From positions 1,984,001-2,048,000 of the forward strand of contig CP069394.1 in the NCBI GenBank assembly GCA_016887485.1: DNA of 64,000 nucleotides. Reading direction: 5' to 3'. Positions 22,446 to 32,032 of this stretch are shown here, in pieces. The notes below the pieces were generated by a model, which saw nothing but the letters and a program-made list of their open reading frames with translations, was not told where the DNA came from and did not search any database. The translations under genes were made by a program, and so were the position numbers. The DNA is from Chloroflexota bacterium (GTDB lineage: Bacteria > Chloroflexota > Anaerolineae > Anaerolineales > Anaerolineaceae). Position 1 is the stretch's first letter. Each line of letters starts with the position of its first letter.

Positions 22446-24218
22446 ATGTCAGATAAGACCTACACCCAATCTCCCTGGGATCTCAGCGACCTCTTTACCG
22501 GGGTGGATGATCCCAAAATCGACGCCACCTTTGAGGAAATCAACCAAGGCCTGGAAACCTTTGAGGCCTATCGGGACCAACTCACCCCCGACATCAGCGA
22601 AGACCTGTTCCGCAAGATCATCAAGGAATACGAAAGTTTCTTCCGCCTGATGCTCCGCCTAGGTGGATTCGCAGAGTTGAAATTCGCCTCGGATACACAG
22701 GATCAGAATGCCCAGGGCCTGGTTGCCAAAGTGAACCAGTTCCAGGCCGAAGCCGCTAACAAGATACTCTTCTTCAGCCTCTGGTGGAAAGCCCTGGACG
22801 ATAAAAATGCCCAGCGGCTGCTGGATGCCTCCGGTGACTATCGTTACTGGCTGGAAGCCATCCGCAACTTCAAGGATTACACCCTGAGCGAACCGGAAGA
22901 AAAAATCATCAACATCAAAGATGTGACCGGTTCCACAGCGCTCAATATGCTCTACGATTCGATCACCAACCGCTACACATTCAAACTCACCGTTGACGGC
23001 GAGGAAAAGGAAATGACCCGCGGCGAGATCAGCGCCTTGGTTCGGGATGCCGACCCAGACCTGCGTGCCCGGGCCTATCAGGAACTCTTCCGGATCTATG
23101 AAGCGGACGCCCCCATCCTCGGTCAGATCTATCAGGGCCTGGCCCGGGACTGGCGCAACGAAAACATCACCCTGCGTGGTTTCAAATCCCCCGTCTCCGT
23201 TCGGAACCTGGTCAATGACATCCCCGATGATGTAATCGAAACCCTGCTCGATGTCACCCGCAAGAACGCCAAACACTTCCAGCGCTTCTTCCAGCTCAAA
23301 GCCAAACGGCTCGGAATGGACAAGCTCCGCCGGTACGATATCTATGCCCCGGTTGCGAAATCCGACAAGACCTATGGCTTCAATGAAGCAGCCGAGATCG
23401 TGCTCGAATCCTTCAATGAATTCGATCCGAAATTCGCCGGGATGGCCCAACAGATTCTGGATGCCGACCATGTGGACAGTGAAATTCGCAAGGGTAAGAT
23501 GAGCGGCGCTTTCTGTGCCACCATCACCCCTGACCTGACCCCCTGGGTGCTGCTTAACTACCAGGGCCTCCCGGACGACGTCGCCACAATGGCGCACGAA
23601 CTGGGTCATGGCATCCACTCCCTGATGGCGCAGGAACACACCGCACTCACCCAACATGCCTGCCTGCCCTTGGCAGAGACGGCTTCCACCTTTGCTGAGA
23701 TGATGCTGGTGGATAAGCTCCTCAAAGAGGAAACCGACGAGGCAGTTCGGCGCGATTTGCTCTATCGCCAGATGGACGACGCTTTTGCCACCATCCTGCG
23801 GCAGAACTACTTCTCGATGTTCGAGCAGACCGCACATGACATGATCGCCAAGGGCGCTCAGGTCGGTGAACTGGCGGATGCCTACCTTGCCAACCTCCAG
23901 AGCGAATTCGGCGATTCCGTGGATATCTCCGATGAGTTCCGCTGGGAATGGGTGATGGTCCCCCACTTCTTCAACGTGCCCTTCTATGTTTATGCCTATG
24001 CCTTCGGGCAATTGTTGGTGCTCTCGCTCTACAAACAATATAAGGCTGAGGGCGAATCCTTCAAGCCCCGCTATATGCAGATCCTGGCAGCGGGTGGCTC
24101 CATCGCCCCCGTGCAGCTTTTGGCCAACGCCGGCATCGACGTCACCACGGCGGAGTTCTGGCAGGGCGGTTATGATGTGATCGACGAAATGGTCACCAAA
24201 CTGGAAAACCTGTCCTAA
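22446..24218 (+). CDS. pepF: Oligoendopeptidase F-like metallopeptidase (family M3B)
   Basis: The 590-residue zinc peptidase hydrolyses short peptides in the cytosol. The zinc motif HELGH is at 384-388 (MAHELGHGIHSLM). A further Glu ligand lies in the downstream LAETASTFAEMM helix. The N-terminal region (PWDLSDLFTGVDDPKI) is typical of PepF-like M3B enzymes. A GGAAAG ribosome binding site precedes the ATG, 41 bases after the methylase stop, so cotranscription is possible. A strong terminator follows at 24234-24269. Confidence 0.95.
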   Translation: MSDKTYTQSPWDLSDLFTGVDDPKIDATFEEINQGLETFEAYRDQLTPDISEDLFRKIIKEYESFFRLMLRLGGFAELKFASDTQDQNAQGLVAKVNQFQAEAANKILFFSLWWKALDDKNAQRLLDASGDYRYWLEAIRNFKDYTLSEPEEKIINIKDVTGSTALNMLYDSITNRYTFKLTVDGEEKEMTRGEISALVRDADPDLRARAYQELFRIYEADAPILGQIYQGLARDWRNENITLRGFKSPVSVRNLVNDIPDDVIETLLDVTRKNAKHFQRFFQLKAKRLGMDKLRRYDIYAPVAKSDKTYGFNEAAEIVLESFNEFDPKFAGMAQQILDADHVDSEIRKGKMSGAFCATITPDLTPWVLLNYQGLPDDVATMAHELGHGIHSLMAQEHTALTQHACLPLAETASTFAEMMLVDKLLKEETDEAVRRDLLYRQMDDAFATILRQNYFSMFEQTAHDMIAKGAQVGELADAYLANLQSEFGDSVDISDEFRWEWVMVPHFFNVPFYVYAYAFGQLLVLSLYKQYKAEGESFKPRYMQILAAGGSIAPVQLLANAGIDVTTAEFWQGGYDVIDEMVTKLENLS

Positions 24219-24233
24219 ATCAATTTGCAGTCC

Positions 24234-24269
24234 AAGCCCGGTGGGAATTTGATCCGCCGGGCTTTTTTT
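24234..24269 (+). terminator. Rho-independent terminator after the M3 peptidase gene
   Basis: AAGCCCGG pairs with CCGGGCTT across a short loop and runs into seven Ts, 16 bases after the stop codon. Confidence 0.9.
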
Positions 24270-24302
24270 CTCTCGATTTCCATAGTCAGCCGGGAGTGAG
24301 CC

Positions 24303-25466
24303 ATGTCCATGACATCCAAAGAACGTGTCCTTGCCGCCATCAACCACCAGGAACCCGACCGGGTCCCAATCATCATTGGGATCAGCAATGCCACCGGCAT
24401 CAAATTGAAGACCTATCGAGGGATTAAGAAGCTGATCGGTGTTGACGCACCGGATAAGTACCTCTATGATTGGCCGGAGCTGGGCACGGCTGCTGTTGAC
24501 GATTTGACCCTCGAAAGGCTGCATGGCGATGCGTGCGGTGTGTTGGATTTGGAACCGCTCTCCATCCGCCAAAGAAATGAAGCCCGAGGGCCCAAAGACG
24601 CCTACATCAATTCCTGGGGAACCAGCCAGTTTCAGCTTGACGATGGCGATTGGACATTTGGCCCCCCGCCGCTGAAGGAAGCCACAACCATCGAAGAGAT
24701 CGAGGCTTTTGATTGGCCGGATATGACCGACCCCACCCGCGTGGCACACTGCAAAGCCTGGGCTAGGAAATTAGCCAATGAAAATAAATACGCCATCATG
24801 GGCATACCCTGGCTGCTTTTCCCCTTTGAGCGAGCCTTTGCTATGCAGGGAATGGACACCTTCCTGCTGAACATGGCGATGATCCCAGATTTCGCCACCG
24901 CCCTGCTGGCGAAAATCACGGAAAAATGCAAGGAGATGATGGGCGCGTTCCTGGCGGAAACCGGGGAATATCTGGATATCATCAAGATCGGCGATGACCT
25001 CGGCACGCAGGAAAGCCTGATGATCTCCCCCAAGATGTACCGCCAGATGGTCAAGCCCTTCCATGCCGACCTGATCGCTTTCATCAAGGAACGTACCAAT
25101 GCCAAGATCTTCTTCCACACCGATGGCGACGTTTTTAACCTGATTGAGGACTTCATCGAGATTGGGGTGGATATCCTCAACCCGATCCAGACCTCCGCGG
25201 GCCGGATGTCGGACCTGGCAGGTTTAAAAGAGCGCTATGGTGACAAGGTGACCTTCTGCGGCGCGATTGACACCCATCGCGTCCTGCCCAGCGGCACCCC
25301 CGAAGAGGTCCAGCAGGAAGTACGGCGGGTGATCAACATCCTTGGCCCCGGCGGAGGCTATATGGTGGCCTCCGTGCATACGATCATGAACGACGTGCCG
25401 CCCGAGAACGTCCTGGCGATGGTGGATGCCGTGGAGAAATTTGGGCAATATCCATTGAAGGGATGA
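24303..25466 (+). CDS. Uroporphyrinogen decarboxylase (URO-D) family protein, probably a methyltransferase
   Basis: The 387-residue protein opens with MTSKERVLAAINHQEPDRVP and ends with an NILGPGGGYMVASVHTI block, as in URO-D family proteins of anaerobes that transfer methyl groups to or from corrinoid proteins. True HemE sequences differ at the N-terminus. The zinc-type H-x-C motif of MtaA/MtbA reads FHTDGD here, so substrate and metal use are unclear. A GGGAG ribosome binding site supports the start. No corrinoid protein or heme-synthesis gene is near, so the role cannot be narrowed down. Confidence 0.85.
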   Translation: MSMTSKERVLAAINHQEPDRVPIIIGISNATGIKLKTYRGIKKLIGVDAPDKYLYDWPELGTAAVDDLTLERLHGDACGVLDLEPLSIRQRNEARGPKDAYINSWGTSQFQLDDGDWTFGPPPLKEATTIEEIEAFDWPDMTDPTRVAHCKAWARKLANENKYAIMGIPWLLFPFERAFAMQGMDTFLLNMAMIPDFATALLAKITEKCKEMMGAFLAETGEYLDIIKIGDDLGTQESLMISPKMYRQMVKPFHADLIAFIKERTNAKIFFHTDGDVFNLIEDFIEIGVDILNPIQTSAGRMSDLAGLKERYGDKVTFCGAIDTHRVLPSGTPEEVQQEVRRVINILGPGGGYMVASVHTIMNDVPPENVLAMVDAVEKFGQYPLKG

Positions 25467-25467
25467 T

Positions 25468-25745
25468 TTACGAGATTGCTTCCTCCGCCTTTGGCTCCGT
25501 CGCAATGACAAGAGATTTGTCATTGCGAGCTTTGCGACATCGTCCCCGGAGTGATGCGGAGTGGGAAGCAATCTCTGTCTTTGTAGGTCATGTAGCGCGA
25601 AGCCTACGTGACAAGATATTATCAATCACGCTTCATGAGCGATAGAGTCACTCATTGTCACATGCGCTGTGCAGCATGTGACCTACGTTCTTCCTCGCAA
25701 GGGCAGGAGACTTGTCATTGCGACGGAGGAAGCAATCTCAGCAAT
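25468..25745. repeat. Repeat cluster between the URO-D and acetyltransferase genes
   Basis: The 342-base gap holds two GTCATTGCGAGC-type elements (about 25470-25566 and 25713-25740) around a GTAGGTCATGTAGCGCGAAG...CATGTGACCTAC element (25583-25690). No gene or clear promoter is seen in it. Confidence 0.75.
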
Positions 25746-25808
25746 TGTATTTATTGGGCCAATTTAAATTACAATTAAAGCACCCCTCTCTCAACCAAGG
25801 AGAATTGT

Positions 25809-27134
25809 ATGACCAAGAAACTGATCCGTGATCTGGGTAATGGCCTGATCCTGCGATATGCAACCGAGGAAGATACCCAGGCTGTCGTGCAATTCAACCG
25901 TGAGATCCACGGCGAGGACGAATGGGACACCCGCGGCCTCGATGACTGGACCCGCGACCTGCTCAGCGGAGAAAGCCCCAATATGACACCGGGTGATTTC
26001 ACCATCGTGGAAGACACCCAAACCGGTGAGATTGTCTCCTCCTGCTGCCTAATCTCACAGACCTGGGCCTATGAGAGCATCCCCTTCAAAGTCGGACGGC
26101 CTGAGCTGGTCGGGACGAAGAAGGATTATCGCCGAAAGGGGTTGGTAAGGGCACAATTCGAGGTCTTGCATCAATGGAGTGAAGAACGGGGAGAACTGAC
26201 CCAGGTGATCACTGGCATCCCCTACTACTACCGCCAATTTGGCTACGCTATGGCACTCAATCTGAGCGGCGGCCGTTTCGGTTACGAAATGCAGGTTCCG
26301 GAGCTCAAGGAAGACGAAGAAGAGTCCTATACCCTGCGACCGGCCAAGAAAAAGGATATCCCCTTCCTGATGGCGCTCTATAACCAGGGCTGCGAAAGAT
26401 CACTGATCTCGGCTGTCTGGGATAAAGCCCTTTGGGAATATGAGCTCAAAGGCAAGCGCCAATATAACATCAACCGCAGGGAAATTTATATCATCGAAGA
26501 TACCGCGGGTGAACCTGTCGGCTTCATCGGCATACCGCCCATCAAATGGGGCCCTACAAGCTCGCTCACCCTGTTTGAGATCATTGACACAGTCGCCTGG
26601 CCGGAGGTCACCCCCAGTGTGCTCCGGTTCCTCTGGCAAAAGGGATTGGAAAAAGCAGAAGAACAGGGAAAAACGCAAAAGGTCGTTGGTTTCTGGCTGG
26701 GTGAGGGACATCCAGCCTATATCGTCACAGCCGATGAGCTTGCACGGGAAAGCAAGCCCTATGCGTATTACATGCGGGTGCCGGATCTGGCGGCATTTCT
26801 CGACAATGTGCGTCCCGTGCTGGAAGAGCACCTGGCTCACTCAGCTTTTGTGAAATACAGCGGCGAGTTGAAATTGAGCTTCTATAAAAACGGTCTGCTA
26901 ATCAAATTTGAGAAGGGCAAGATTACCGAGATTACGAACCTGGCATTTGAGGAGTTGGAGAAACCCCAGGCCGAATTCCCATCGTACACTTTCCTGCACC
27001 TGGTCTTCGGCCACCGCACAGTGAGAGAACTGCGAGAGATTTATGTGGATTGCATGGTCAGGAATGAAGTGACCGCGAACCTGATTGATGCGCTGTTTCC
27101 GAAAAAGGTCTCTGAGGTCTGGCCGATTTCGTGA
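25809..27134 (+). CDS. GNAT acetyltransferase with Eis-like architecture
   Basis: The 441-residue protein appears to have three parts: an N-terminal GNAT domain (1-150, with acetyl-CoA loop GTKKDYRRKGLVRAQFE), a second degenerate GNAT domain (about 165-310) and a C-terminal sterol-carrier-like domain (about 330-440, LSFYKNGLLIKFEKGKITEI). That order is that of Eis-type acetyltransferases. Eis proteins acetylate amines such as aminoglycosides or protein lysines; the natural substrate here is not known. The ribosome binding site AAGGAG lies 6 bases before the ATG. Confidence 0.85.
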   Translation: MTKKLIRDLGNGLILRYATEEDTQAVVQFNREIHGEDEWDTRGLDDWTRDLLSGESPNMTPGDFTIVEDTQTGEIVSSCCLISQTWAYESIPFKVGRPELVGTKKDYRRKGLVRAQFEVLHQWSEERGELTQVITGIPYYYRQFGYAMALNLSGGRFGYEMQVPELKEDEEESYTLRPAKKKDIPFLMALYNQGCERSLISAVWDKALWEYELKGKRQYNINRREIYIIEDTAGEPVGFIGIPPIKWGPTSSLTLFEIIDTVAWPEVTPSVLRFLWQKGLEKAEEQGKTQKVVGFWLGEGHPAYIVTADELARESKPYAYYMRVPDLAAFLDNVRPVLEEHLAHSAFVKYSGELKLSFYKNGLLIKFEKGKITEITNLAFEELEKPQAEFPSYTFLHLVFGHRTVRELREIYVDCMVRNEVTANLIDALFPKKVSEVWPIS

Positions 27135-27140
27135 ATTACT

Positions 27141-27290
27141 TTCTTGTCATTGCGAGCTTCGCGACATCGTCCCCGAAGCGAAGCGGAGTGGGAAACAATC
27201 TCGCAGATAGTCAAATGACAATCGAATAGAATATACACCACAGGCATAATCTGAGATTGCTTCGTCGCTACGCTTCCTCGCAATGACAAA
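27141..27290. repeat. Dispersed GTCATTGCGAGC repeat pair
   Basis: Inverted ends TTGTCATTGCGAGCTTCGCG and CGCTTCCTCGCAATGACAAA enclose a 90-base stretch. The first arm also contains CATCGTCCCCGAAGCGAAGC, shared with the copy near 25535. Confidence 0.75.
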
Positions 27291-27294
27291 TACG

Positions 27295-27322
27295 AAAAAC
27301 CCGGGCATTATGTCCCGGGTTT
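27295..27322 (-). terminator. Terminator of the pyrimidine/M48 operon
   Basis: A 9-bp stem AAACCCGGG with CCCGGGTTT and 8-base loop is followed by Ts on the minus strand, directly after the M48 protease stop. Confidence 0.85.
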
Positions 27323-27328
27323 CTATTT

Positions 27329-28279
27329 TCATTCATCTTTACGCTTCAGCCAAGGCCAGCGTTCTTCAGGGCTTTTTGGTGGCTCTGCCGGGGGCGGGGT
27401 CGGAATATTCCTCACATCATGAATTTCCTGCCGTGCCTCGAACACCGGTCTGTGAGTTTCCGGCCTCTGTCCCACATTGCCATTCACCCCTGCTTGCATC
27501 TGGTGATATTCCGCAGTTTGGGCATATTCGCGCAGCTTGTTGATCCGCCGGATCAGCATTGGGTGACTCTGGAAGGCTTCCGCCAGCACATTGCTCACAT
27601 TATCATCCTGAGCATCAATCATTGCCAGCGCGAGGTCAAATTCCTGCTGGCTCCGAACGTTGGGCGCCACTAGCTTGACCAGTGCTGAGATCGCCAGGTT
27701 AAGGTCACCGCAGGCCAGCAAGCCTGCCCGGTCAGCGGAATATTCGCACATCCGGTTCCACCAGCGGAACGCCGCATAGAGCAGCGCTGCCGCGCCAAAG
27801 GGCGCAGGAATACCCGCCATGCCACCCAAAATCGTGTTCAGCCAGGTATGCCCCAGGGCCACATGCCCCATCTCATGCCCGATCACGAAAGAAAGCTCCC
27901 CCGGCCCCATCACCTGAACCATCGGCGTATAGAGTACCAAGGCTTTAGGTTCGCTGATCCCGAAGGTATAGGCGTTCAGCTGGTTTTTCATAACCAGATA
28001 GACATCTATCTCACCGGGCTGCAGCTTTTGCGAACAGTTCCGCACAAGGGCGTCCAACTGCAGGCTCTGGATCTCATTTACCGGCAATGCGCTGTGCATC
28101 AAGGCTCTGTGATGGGCGTTGATGGTGAACGCACTGATCGCGAACATCCCCAGGATAAAAATCCCGCTCACGCAAAATGTCACCGTGGAGGTCAGCACGA
28201 TCACAGCCAAAACCAGCAGGACCGTCAGGAACAGCACTAACTGTTCATTATCCACCCGGTAACGGCGGGAGCGGAACAT
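27329..28279 (-). CDS. M48 family membrane metallopeptidase (HtpX-like)
   Basis: The protein of about 316 residues has two N-terminal hydrophobic segments (LVLFLTVLLVLAVIVL and IFILGMFAISAFTI) and a cytoplasmic zinc protease domain with HEMGHVALGH. The third ligand lies in the CEYSADRAGLLA helix. The C-terminus is a Pro-rich tail (TPPPAEPPKSPEERWPWL). HtpX-type enzymes degrade damaged membrane proteins. ATG 28279 is selected because of the AGGAG site 6 bases upstream. It follows pyrFE by 9 bases and so is the last gene of the pyrimidine operon, though no metabolic link is apparent. Confidence 0.88.
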   Translation of the reverse strand: MFRSRRYRVDNEQLVLFLTVLLVLAVIVLTSTVTFCVSGIFILGMFAISAFTINAHHRALMHSALPVNEIQSLQLDALVRNCSQKLQPGEIDVYLVMKNQLNAYTFGISEPKALVLYTPMVQVMGPGELSFVIGHEMGHVALGHTWLNTILGGMAGIPAPFGAAALLYAAFRWWNRMCEYSADRAGLLACGDLNLAISALVKLVAPNVRSQQEFDLALAMIDAQDDNVSNVLAEAFQSHPMLIRRINKLREYAQTAEYHQMQAGVNGNVGQRPETHRPVFEARQEIHDVRNIPTPPPAEPPKSPEERWPWLKRKDE

Positions 28280-28288
28280 CAATTTCTC

Positions 28289-29725
28289 CTATTTTGATCC
28301 GGCGTTTTTCAGGAAGGCCCGCGTTTCAGCGATCTGCTCTGCGGGCAGCCGGCCGGTCTCTTCCCAATAATTCAGCAGGTCGGTCAGGGTGAAAAGGGCG
28401 TGCAATTGGAAACCCTGCTCAGCAAGAGCTTCTTTTGCACCAGATTCCCGGTCAATCAGCACCACCACATCCTTCACCTTCAATCCTACGCTGGTCAATT
28501 TTTCAATCGCTTCAAACTTGGAACCACCCGTGGTCGCCAGGTCATCAATCACAGCCACGGTTTCACCGGCGTGATAAATGCCCTCGATCTCTGCGGCGGT
28601 GCCATAGGCTTTGGCGCTCTTACGGGGATAGATCATCGGCCAGTTCCCCTGCAGGCTGATGGCGGTCGCTATCGGCAGTGCCGCATAGGGCAGTCCGGCG
28701 ATCCGGTCAAAATCTAGTGACTTCAACTGGCGGATATAGGCAGCGGCCACCTGGGTCATCCAACCGGGATAGGAAACCAGCCGGCGCAGGTCAATATAGA
28801 TCGGGGAGATCATTCCGGATTTGAGGGTAAATTCACCAAAGCGTACGCAACCCATCGAGAGCAGCCCTTCCACTAGCGGCTCCACCAGACGGGGCATTGC
28901 GCCTTTCTGCGCCGTAAGCTTGGGACGGGTCAGCTTCTGGGATTCACGGAAGCGCTCGACCAGTTCCCGCGCCGCTTTTCCAGGGTCTTCTGCCCGGGAG
29001 ATCCCCCGGCTGACATTGATCAGCAGCCCCAGACCATCCTCTCGCAGCCCAGCCTGCATCGCCGCGCCCAGGTCTGCTCCCTGCGCACCCAATCCGGGGG
29101 CCAGGAACCACTGCTTGGGCGCCAGTTCACGCACCCGCCGAAGCGCATCGGGGAAGGTGGCGCCAACCACCAGGCCCAGGTTGCCCTGTGCGCCCCATTC
29201 AGCCGCCATGCCGGCGACTTTTTCATAGACCATCATCAGGCGGTAGTTCCCACCCAGGGGCAGGTCTTGCAAATCCACCGAACCGGCATTGCTCGTCTTG
29301 CAAAGCAGGAAGACACCTTTCTCAGGGTCTTGCATGAAGGGCGTCAGCGAGTCATAGCCCAGGTAGGGGCTGAGGGTGATCGCATCCGCCCCCAAGATCT
29401 CAAAAGCTGAACGGGCATAAGCCCGTGCAGTGGAGGAAATGTCGCCCCGTTTGGCATCCAGCACCACCGGGATCTCATCCGGCACGGCGCGGATCACAGC
29501 CTGCAGGGCTTCCCAGCCCTCAGGCCCCAGTGCTTCAAAGAAGGCTGCGTTGGGCTTATAGGCCAGGGCCACATCCTTGGTGGCTTCGATTAGCCGGACG
29601 CAAAACTCAAGCGCGGCGGCGCCAGTCGGTTCCGGCAGGTCTTCCGGGTGTGGGTCCAGCCCAACACAAAGCAGTGAATCAATCGCTTTGGCACGTTGGT
29701 CAAGTTTTTCAAAGAAGGTGGGCAT
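28289..29725 (-). CDS. pyrFE: Bifunctional OMP decarboxylase / orotate phosphoribosyltransferase
   Basis: The 478-residue fusion catalyses the last two steps of UMP synthesis. Residues 1 to about 275 are a type-2 OMP decarboxylase (LLCVGLDPHPEDLP, LAYKPNAAFFE, catalytic DAKRGDIS). Residues from about 290 on are orotate phosphoribosyltransferase (GEFTLKSGMISPIYIDLRRL, PRPP loop VAVIDDLATTGGS). The domain order is the reverse of eukaryotic UMP synthase. Channelling of OMP between the domains is possible. It lies in an operon after pyrC and pyrB, 59 bp downstream of the latter, with a GGAGGA site upstream. Confidence 0.95.
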   Translation of the reverse strand: MPTFFEKLDQRAKAIDSLLCVGLDPHPEDLPEPTGAAALEFCVRLIEATKDVALAYKPNAAFFEALGPEGWEALQAVIRAVPDEIPVVLDAKRGDISSTARAYARSAFEILGADAITLSPYLGYDSLTPFMQDPEKGVFLLCKTSNAGSVDLQDLPLGGNYRLMMVYEKVAGMAAEWGAQGNLGLVVGATFPDALRRVRELAPKQWFLAPGLGAQGADLGAAMQAGLREDGLGLLINVSRGISRAEDPGKAARELVERFRESQKLTRPKLTAQKGAMPRLVEPLVEGLLSMGCVRFGEFTLKSGMISPIYIDLRRLVSYPGWMTQVAAAYIRQLKSLDFDRIAGLPYAALPIATAISLQGNWPMIYPRKSAKAYGTAAEIEGIYHAGETVAVIDDLATTGGSKFEAIEKLTSVGLKVKDVVVLIDRESGAKEALAEQGFQLHALFTLTDLLNYWEETGRLPAEQIAETRAFLKNAGSK

Positions 29726-29784
29726 TCTTTCCTCCTGATATTGGGGATGGTATTAATTCTAATCGGTCTTTTGTCAGTTGTGGA

Positions 29785-30777
29785 TCAGGCTTTACCCAAA
29801 ACCATCGCCAACAGGGCCATCCGGATATAGAGACCATATTCCATCTGGCGGAAATAAGCAGCCCGCGGGTCATCATCCACGGCCATGTCAATTTCCCAAA
29901 CGCGTGGCAAGGGATGCATTACGATCATTTCGTCTTTAGCCTTGTCCATGGTCTCGGTCGTCACGACATAGCTGCCCTTCAGTTCCTCATGCTTGGCGGG
30001 ATCCTCAAAGCGTTCCTTCTGCACCCGGGTGACATAGAGCACATCGGTCTCACCGATCACGGGTTCAAGACTGTCATAGGAAGCCTGGGGGATACCCTTT
30101 TCACTGATCTCTGCCACGATCTCATCGGGCATCTTGAGCATATCGGGGGCCACGTAGTTGAGCTTGACGTTGTAAAGCGTCAGCAGGCGGGAAAGGGAAT
30201 GCACGGTGCGGCCGTATTTCAGATCGCCCATCATGGTGATCGTCAGGCCGTCCACCTTGCCCAATTCCTCATGGATGGTGAAGAGATCCAGCAGTGCCTG
30301 GGTGGGATGTTCGCCCGCGCCGTCACCGGCATTGATAACCGGCTTCTTGGCATACTTGGCAGCCAGAGCTGAGGAGCCGATCTCGGGGTGCCGCAGAACA
30401 ACCACGTCGGCATAGGCCTCCAGCGTACGGACTGTATCCGGCAGAGATTCACCCTTGGTGACGGAGGAATAGCTCACATTGTTGATCGGAATTACCGAAC
30501 CACCCAGCCGTTCCATGGCGGAGGTGAATGAGGAAGAAGTACGGGTGGAAGGTTCATAAAAGAGGTTAGCCAGGATCTTACCCTTGAGCAGGTCAAAGGA
30601 GCCAATCCGTTCCACCATCTCATACATTTCGTGGGCAACGCCGAAAATATTATCTAATTTTGGTCGGTCAAACTGATTGACCGAGAGGATATCCTGGCCA
30701 TAGAATGGCGAATTCCGCTGGTCACCAAAAGGCAGATGGGGATTTTCCCCGTGGATGGGGGGTGTAAAACTTGTCAT
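29785..30777 (-). CDS. pyrB: Aspartate carbamoyltransferase catalytic subunit
   Basis: The 330-residue enzyme condenses carbamoyl phosphate with aspartate in pyrimidine synthesis. The carbamoyl phosphate motif STRTSSSF starts at Ser77, and HPTQALLD starts at His157. The aspartate-binding block [10 protein letters not shown] is near the C-terminus. No regulatory subunit (pyrI) is adjacent. It is the middle gene of the pyr operon, 80 bp after pyrC. Confidence 0.96.
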   Translation of the reverse strand: MTSFTPPIHGENPHLPFGDQRNSPFYGQDILSVNQFDRPKLDNIFGVAHEMYEMVERIGSFDLLKGKILANLFYEPSTRTSSSFTSAMERLGGSVIPINNVSYSSVTKGESLPDTVRTLEAYADVVVLRHPEIGSSALAAKYAKKPVINAGDGAGEHPTQALLDLFTIHEELGKVDGLTITMMGDLKYGRTVHSLSRLLTLYNVKLNYVAPDMLKMPDEIVAEISEKGIPQASYDSLEPVIGETDVLYVTRVQKERFEDPAKHEELKGSYVVTTETMDKAKDEMIVMHPLPRVWEIDMAVDDDPRAAYFRQMEYGLYIRMALLAMVLGKA

Positions 30778-30857
30778 GATTATCTCCTATCTAGAATAAT
30801 TAATTTGTTCGTCTTATCAGGCATCATAAAGTGCCTGTCCGTTTTTTCATCCAGAGG

Positions 30858-31898
30858 TCAGCGCAGTCGCTGGCCATATCCCATCGGGGCCAGCACCTGG
30901 CCATCCTGATAGGCCGTCTCGCCGCGCAACACCACCTTGCGAACCACGCCCAGCACTTTGCGCCCCTCGTAGGGCGTCCAGCCGGCACGGGTATGCATGT
31001 TTTTGGCCGCCAGCTCCGCTGTGGCATCCAGATCCACCTCCACCCAGGTTTCAGGCTGCTCGGGGAGATTGAAAATCCGCCGTACATTGGTGTGCATTCG
31101 GGCAATCAGGTCATCCAGCGTCAGCCGGCCTTCATTAACCGCCGTCAGGAACAAGGGCAAGGCTGTTTCCAGCCCGGGGAAACCGGGAGGTGGAGTCTCG
31201 CCTGCTTTTTCCACCACGGTGTGCGGCGCATGGTCGGTGGCAAAGCAGTCAATCACATCCAGGTTCTCCCAGAGCGCGTCCACATCTTCCTGGATGGTCA
31301 GCCGAGGTCGTACTTCACCCCAACCGCCCGAAAGGTCCTTTTCCGTCAGGAAAAGGTGGTGAGGCGTCACCTCGCAGGTGATCTTCAGACCGCGTTCCTT
31401 GGCCGCGCGAACCAGCAGGATTTCTTCGCGGGTGGCGACATGCGCCAAATGCAGCGGTCGGTCGGTCAGTGCGCTCATCAGGATCGCCGAGGCCAGCGTA
31501 CGCCCTTCGGCGTGTGCCACCAGGGGCCGGTCCAGCGGCCAGGCATCATAATGGGCTTTCCAGAGCGACATCTCATCCAGCCGCAGCGGACCATAGGTCT
31601 GATCCAGATAAAGTTTCAGACCTGCGGCTCCCGGAGCAGCCTTTGCGGCTTCAAGCACGTTATCAGGACCTGCGCCCAAGTACTGAGCGTAGTCACAGTA
31701 AGCTTTCTTCTCGGCAATCGCATAAACCGCGTCGAGCGTTTCCAGGTCCGCAACAGGGGGTTGGGTATTCGGCATCGCCAGCACAGCCGTAAAACCGCCT
31801 GCCAGCGCAGCTGAAGTCCCAGTGTCCCAATCCTCCTTATGGGTCGCACCAGGTTCACGCAGGTGCACGTGGGGATCAATCAGGCCGGGGATGCGCAT
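30858..31898 (-). CDS. pyrC: Dihydroorotase
   Basis: The protein of about 346 residues is a zinc amidohydrolase that cyclises carbamoyl aspartate. The metal ligands His10 and His12 are in GLIDPHVHLREPG; others are in VAHAEG, LAHVATRE and the late DHAPH motif. It is short for a class I dihydroorotase because the usual N-terminal beta strands are absent. ATG 31898 follows an AAGGAGG site and lies after the leader terminator, which rules out the longer in-frame form. It is the first gene of the pyr operon. Confidence 0.93.
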   Translation of the reverse strand: MRIPGLIDPHVHLREPGATHKEDWDTGTSAALAGGFTAVLAMPNTQPPVADLETLDAVYAIAEKKAYCDYAQYLGAGPDNVLEAAKAAPGAAGLKLYLDQTYGPLRLDEMSLWKAHYDAWPLDRPLVAHAEGRTLASAILMSALTDRPLHLAHVATREEILLVRAAKERGLKITCEVTPHHLFLTEKDLSGGWGEVRPRLTIQEDVDALWENLDVIDCFATDHAPHTVVEKAGETPPPGFPGLETALPLFLTAVNEGRLTLDDLIARMHTNVRRIFNLPEQPETWVEVDLDATAELAAKNMHTRAGWTPYEGRKVLGVVRKVVLRGETAYQDGQVLAPMGYGQRLR

Positions 31899-31916
31899 GA
31901 CTCGCCTCCTTGACAC

Positions 31917-31945
31917 AAAAAAAGAGAGCCAATAAAGGCTCTCTT
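31917..31945 (-). terminator. Attenuator-like terminator in the pyr operon leader
   Basis: On the minus strand AAGAGAGCC pairs with GGCTCTCTT around a 6-base loop, then seven Ts follow. It ends only about 18 bases before the pyrC start codon, so transcription must read through it under some conditions. Upstream in the leader lie two further hairpins, GTTGG-TAC-CCAAC and GCCACGGC-CC-CGTGGC-like. No clear PyrR box was recognised. Confidence 0.8.
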
Positions 31946-32032
31946 GAAAAGACAAAATGAATGCCACGGGGCCGTGGCAACTTGGAGTTCAACGTTGGGT
32001 ACCAACAATTTTAGGCGCATAGTTCTGGGACT

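Noticed and set aside
22659-24749. Long minus-strand open frame of about 700 codons opposite the M3 peptidase and URO-D genes
   Set aside because: It lies antisense to two clear genes, spans their intergenic terminator and has no family resemblance.
29425-30372. Plus-strand open frame of 315 codons opposite pyrFE and pyrB
   Set aside because: Antisense to two pyrimidine genes whose motifs are certain.
31899-32030. PyrR binding loop in the pyr leader
   Set aside because: No segment matched the known anti-antiterminator consensus well enough.
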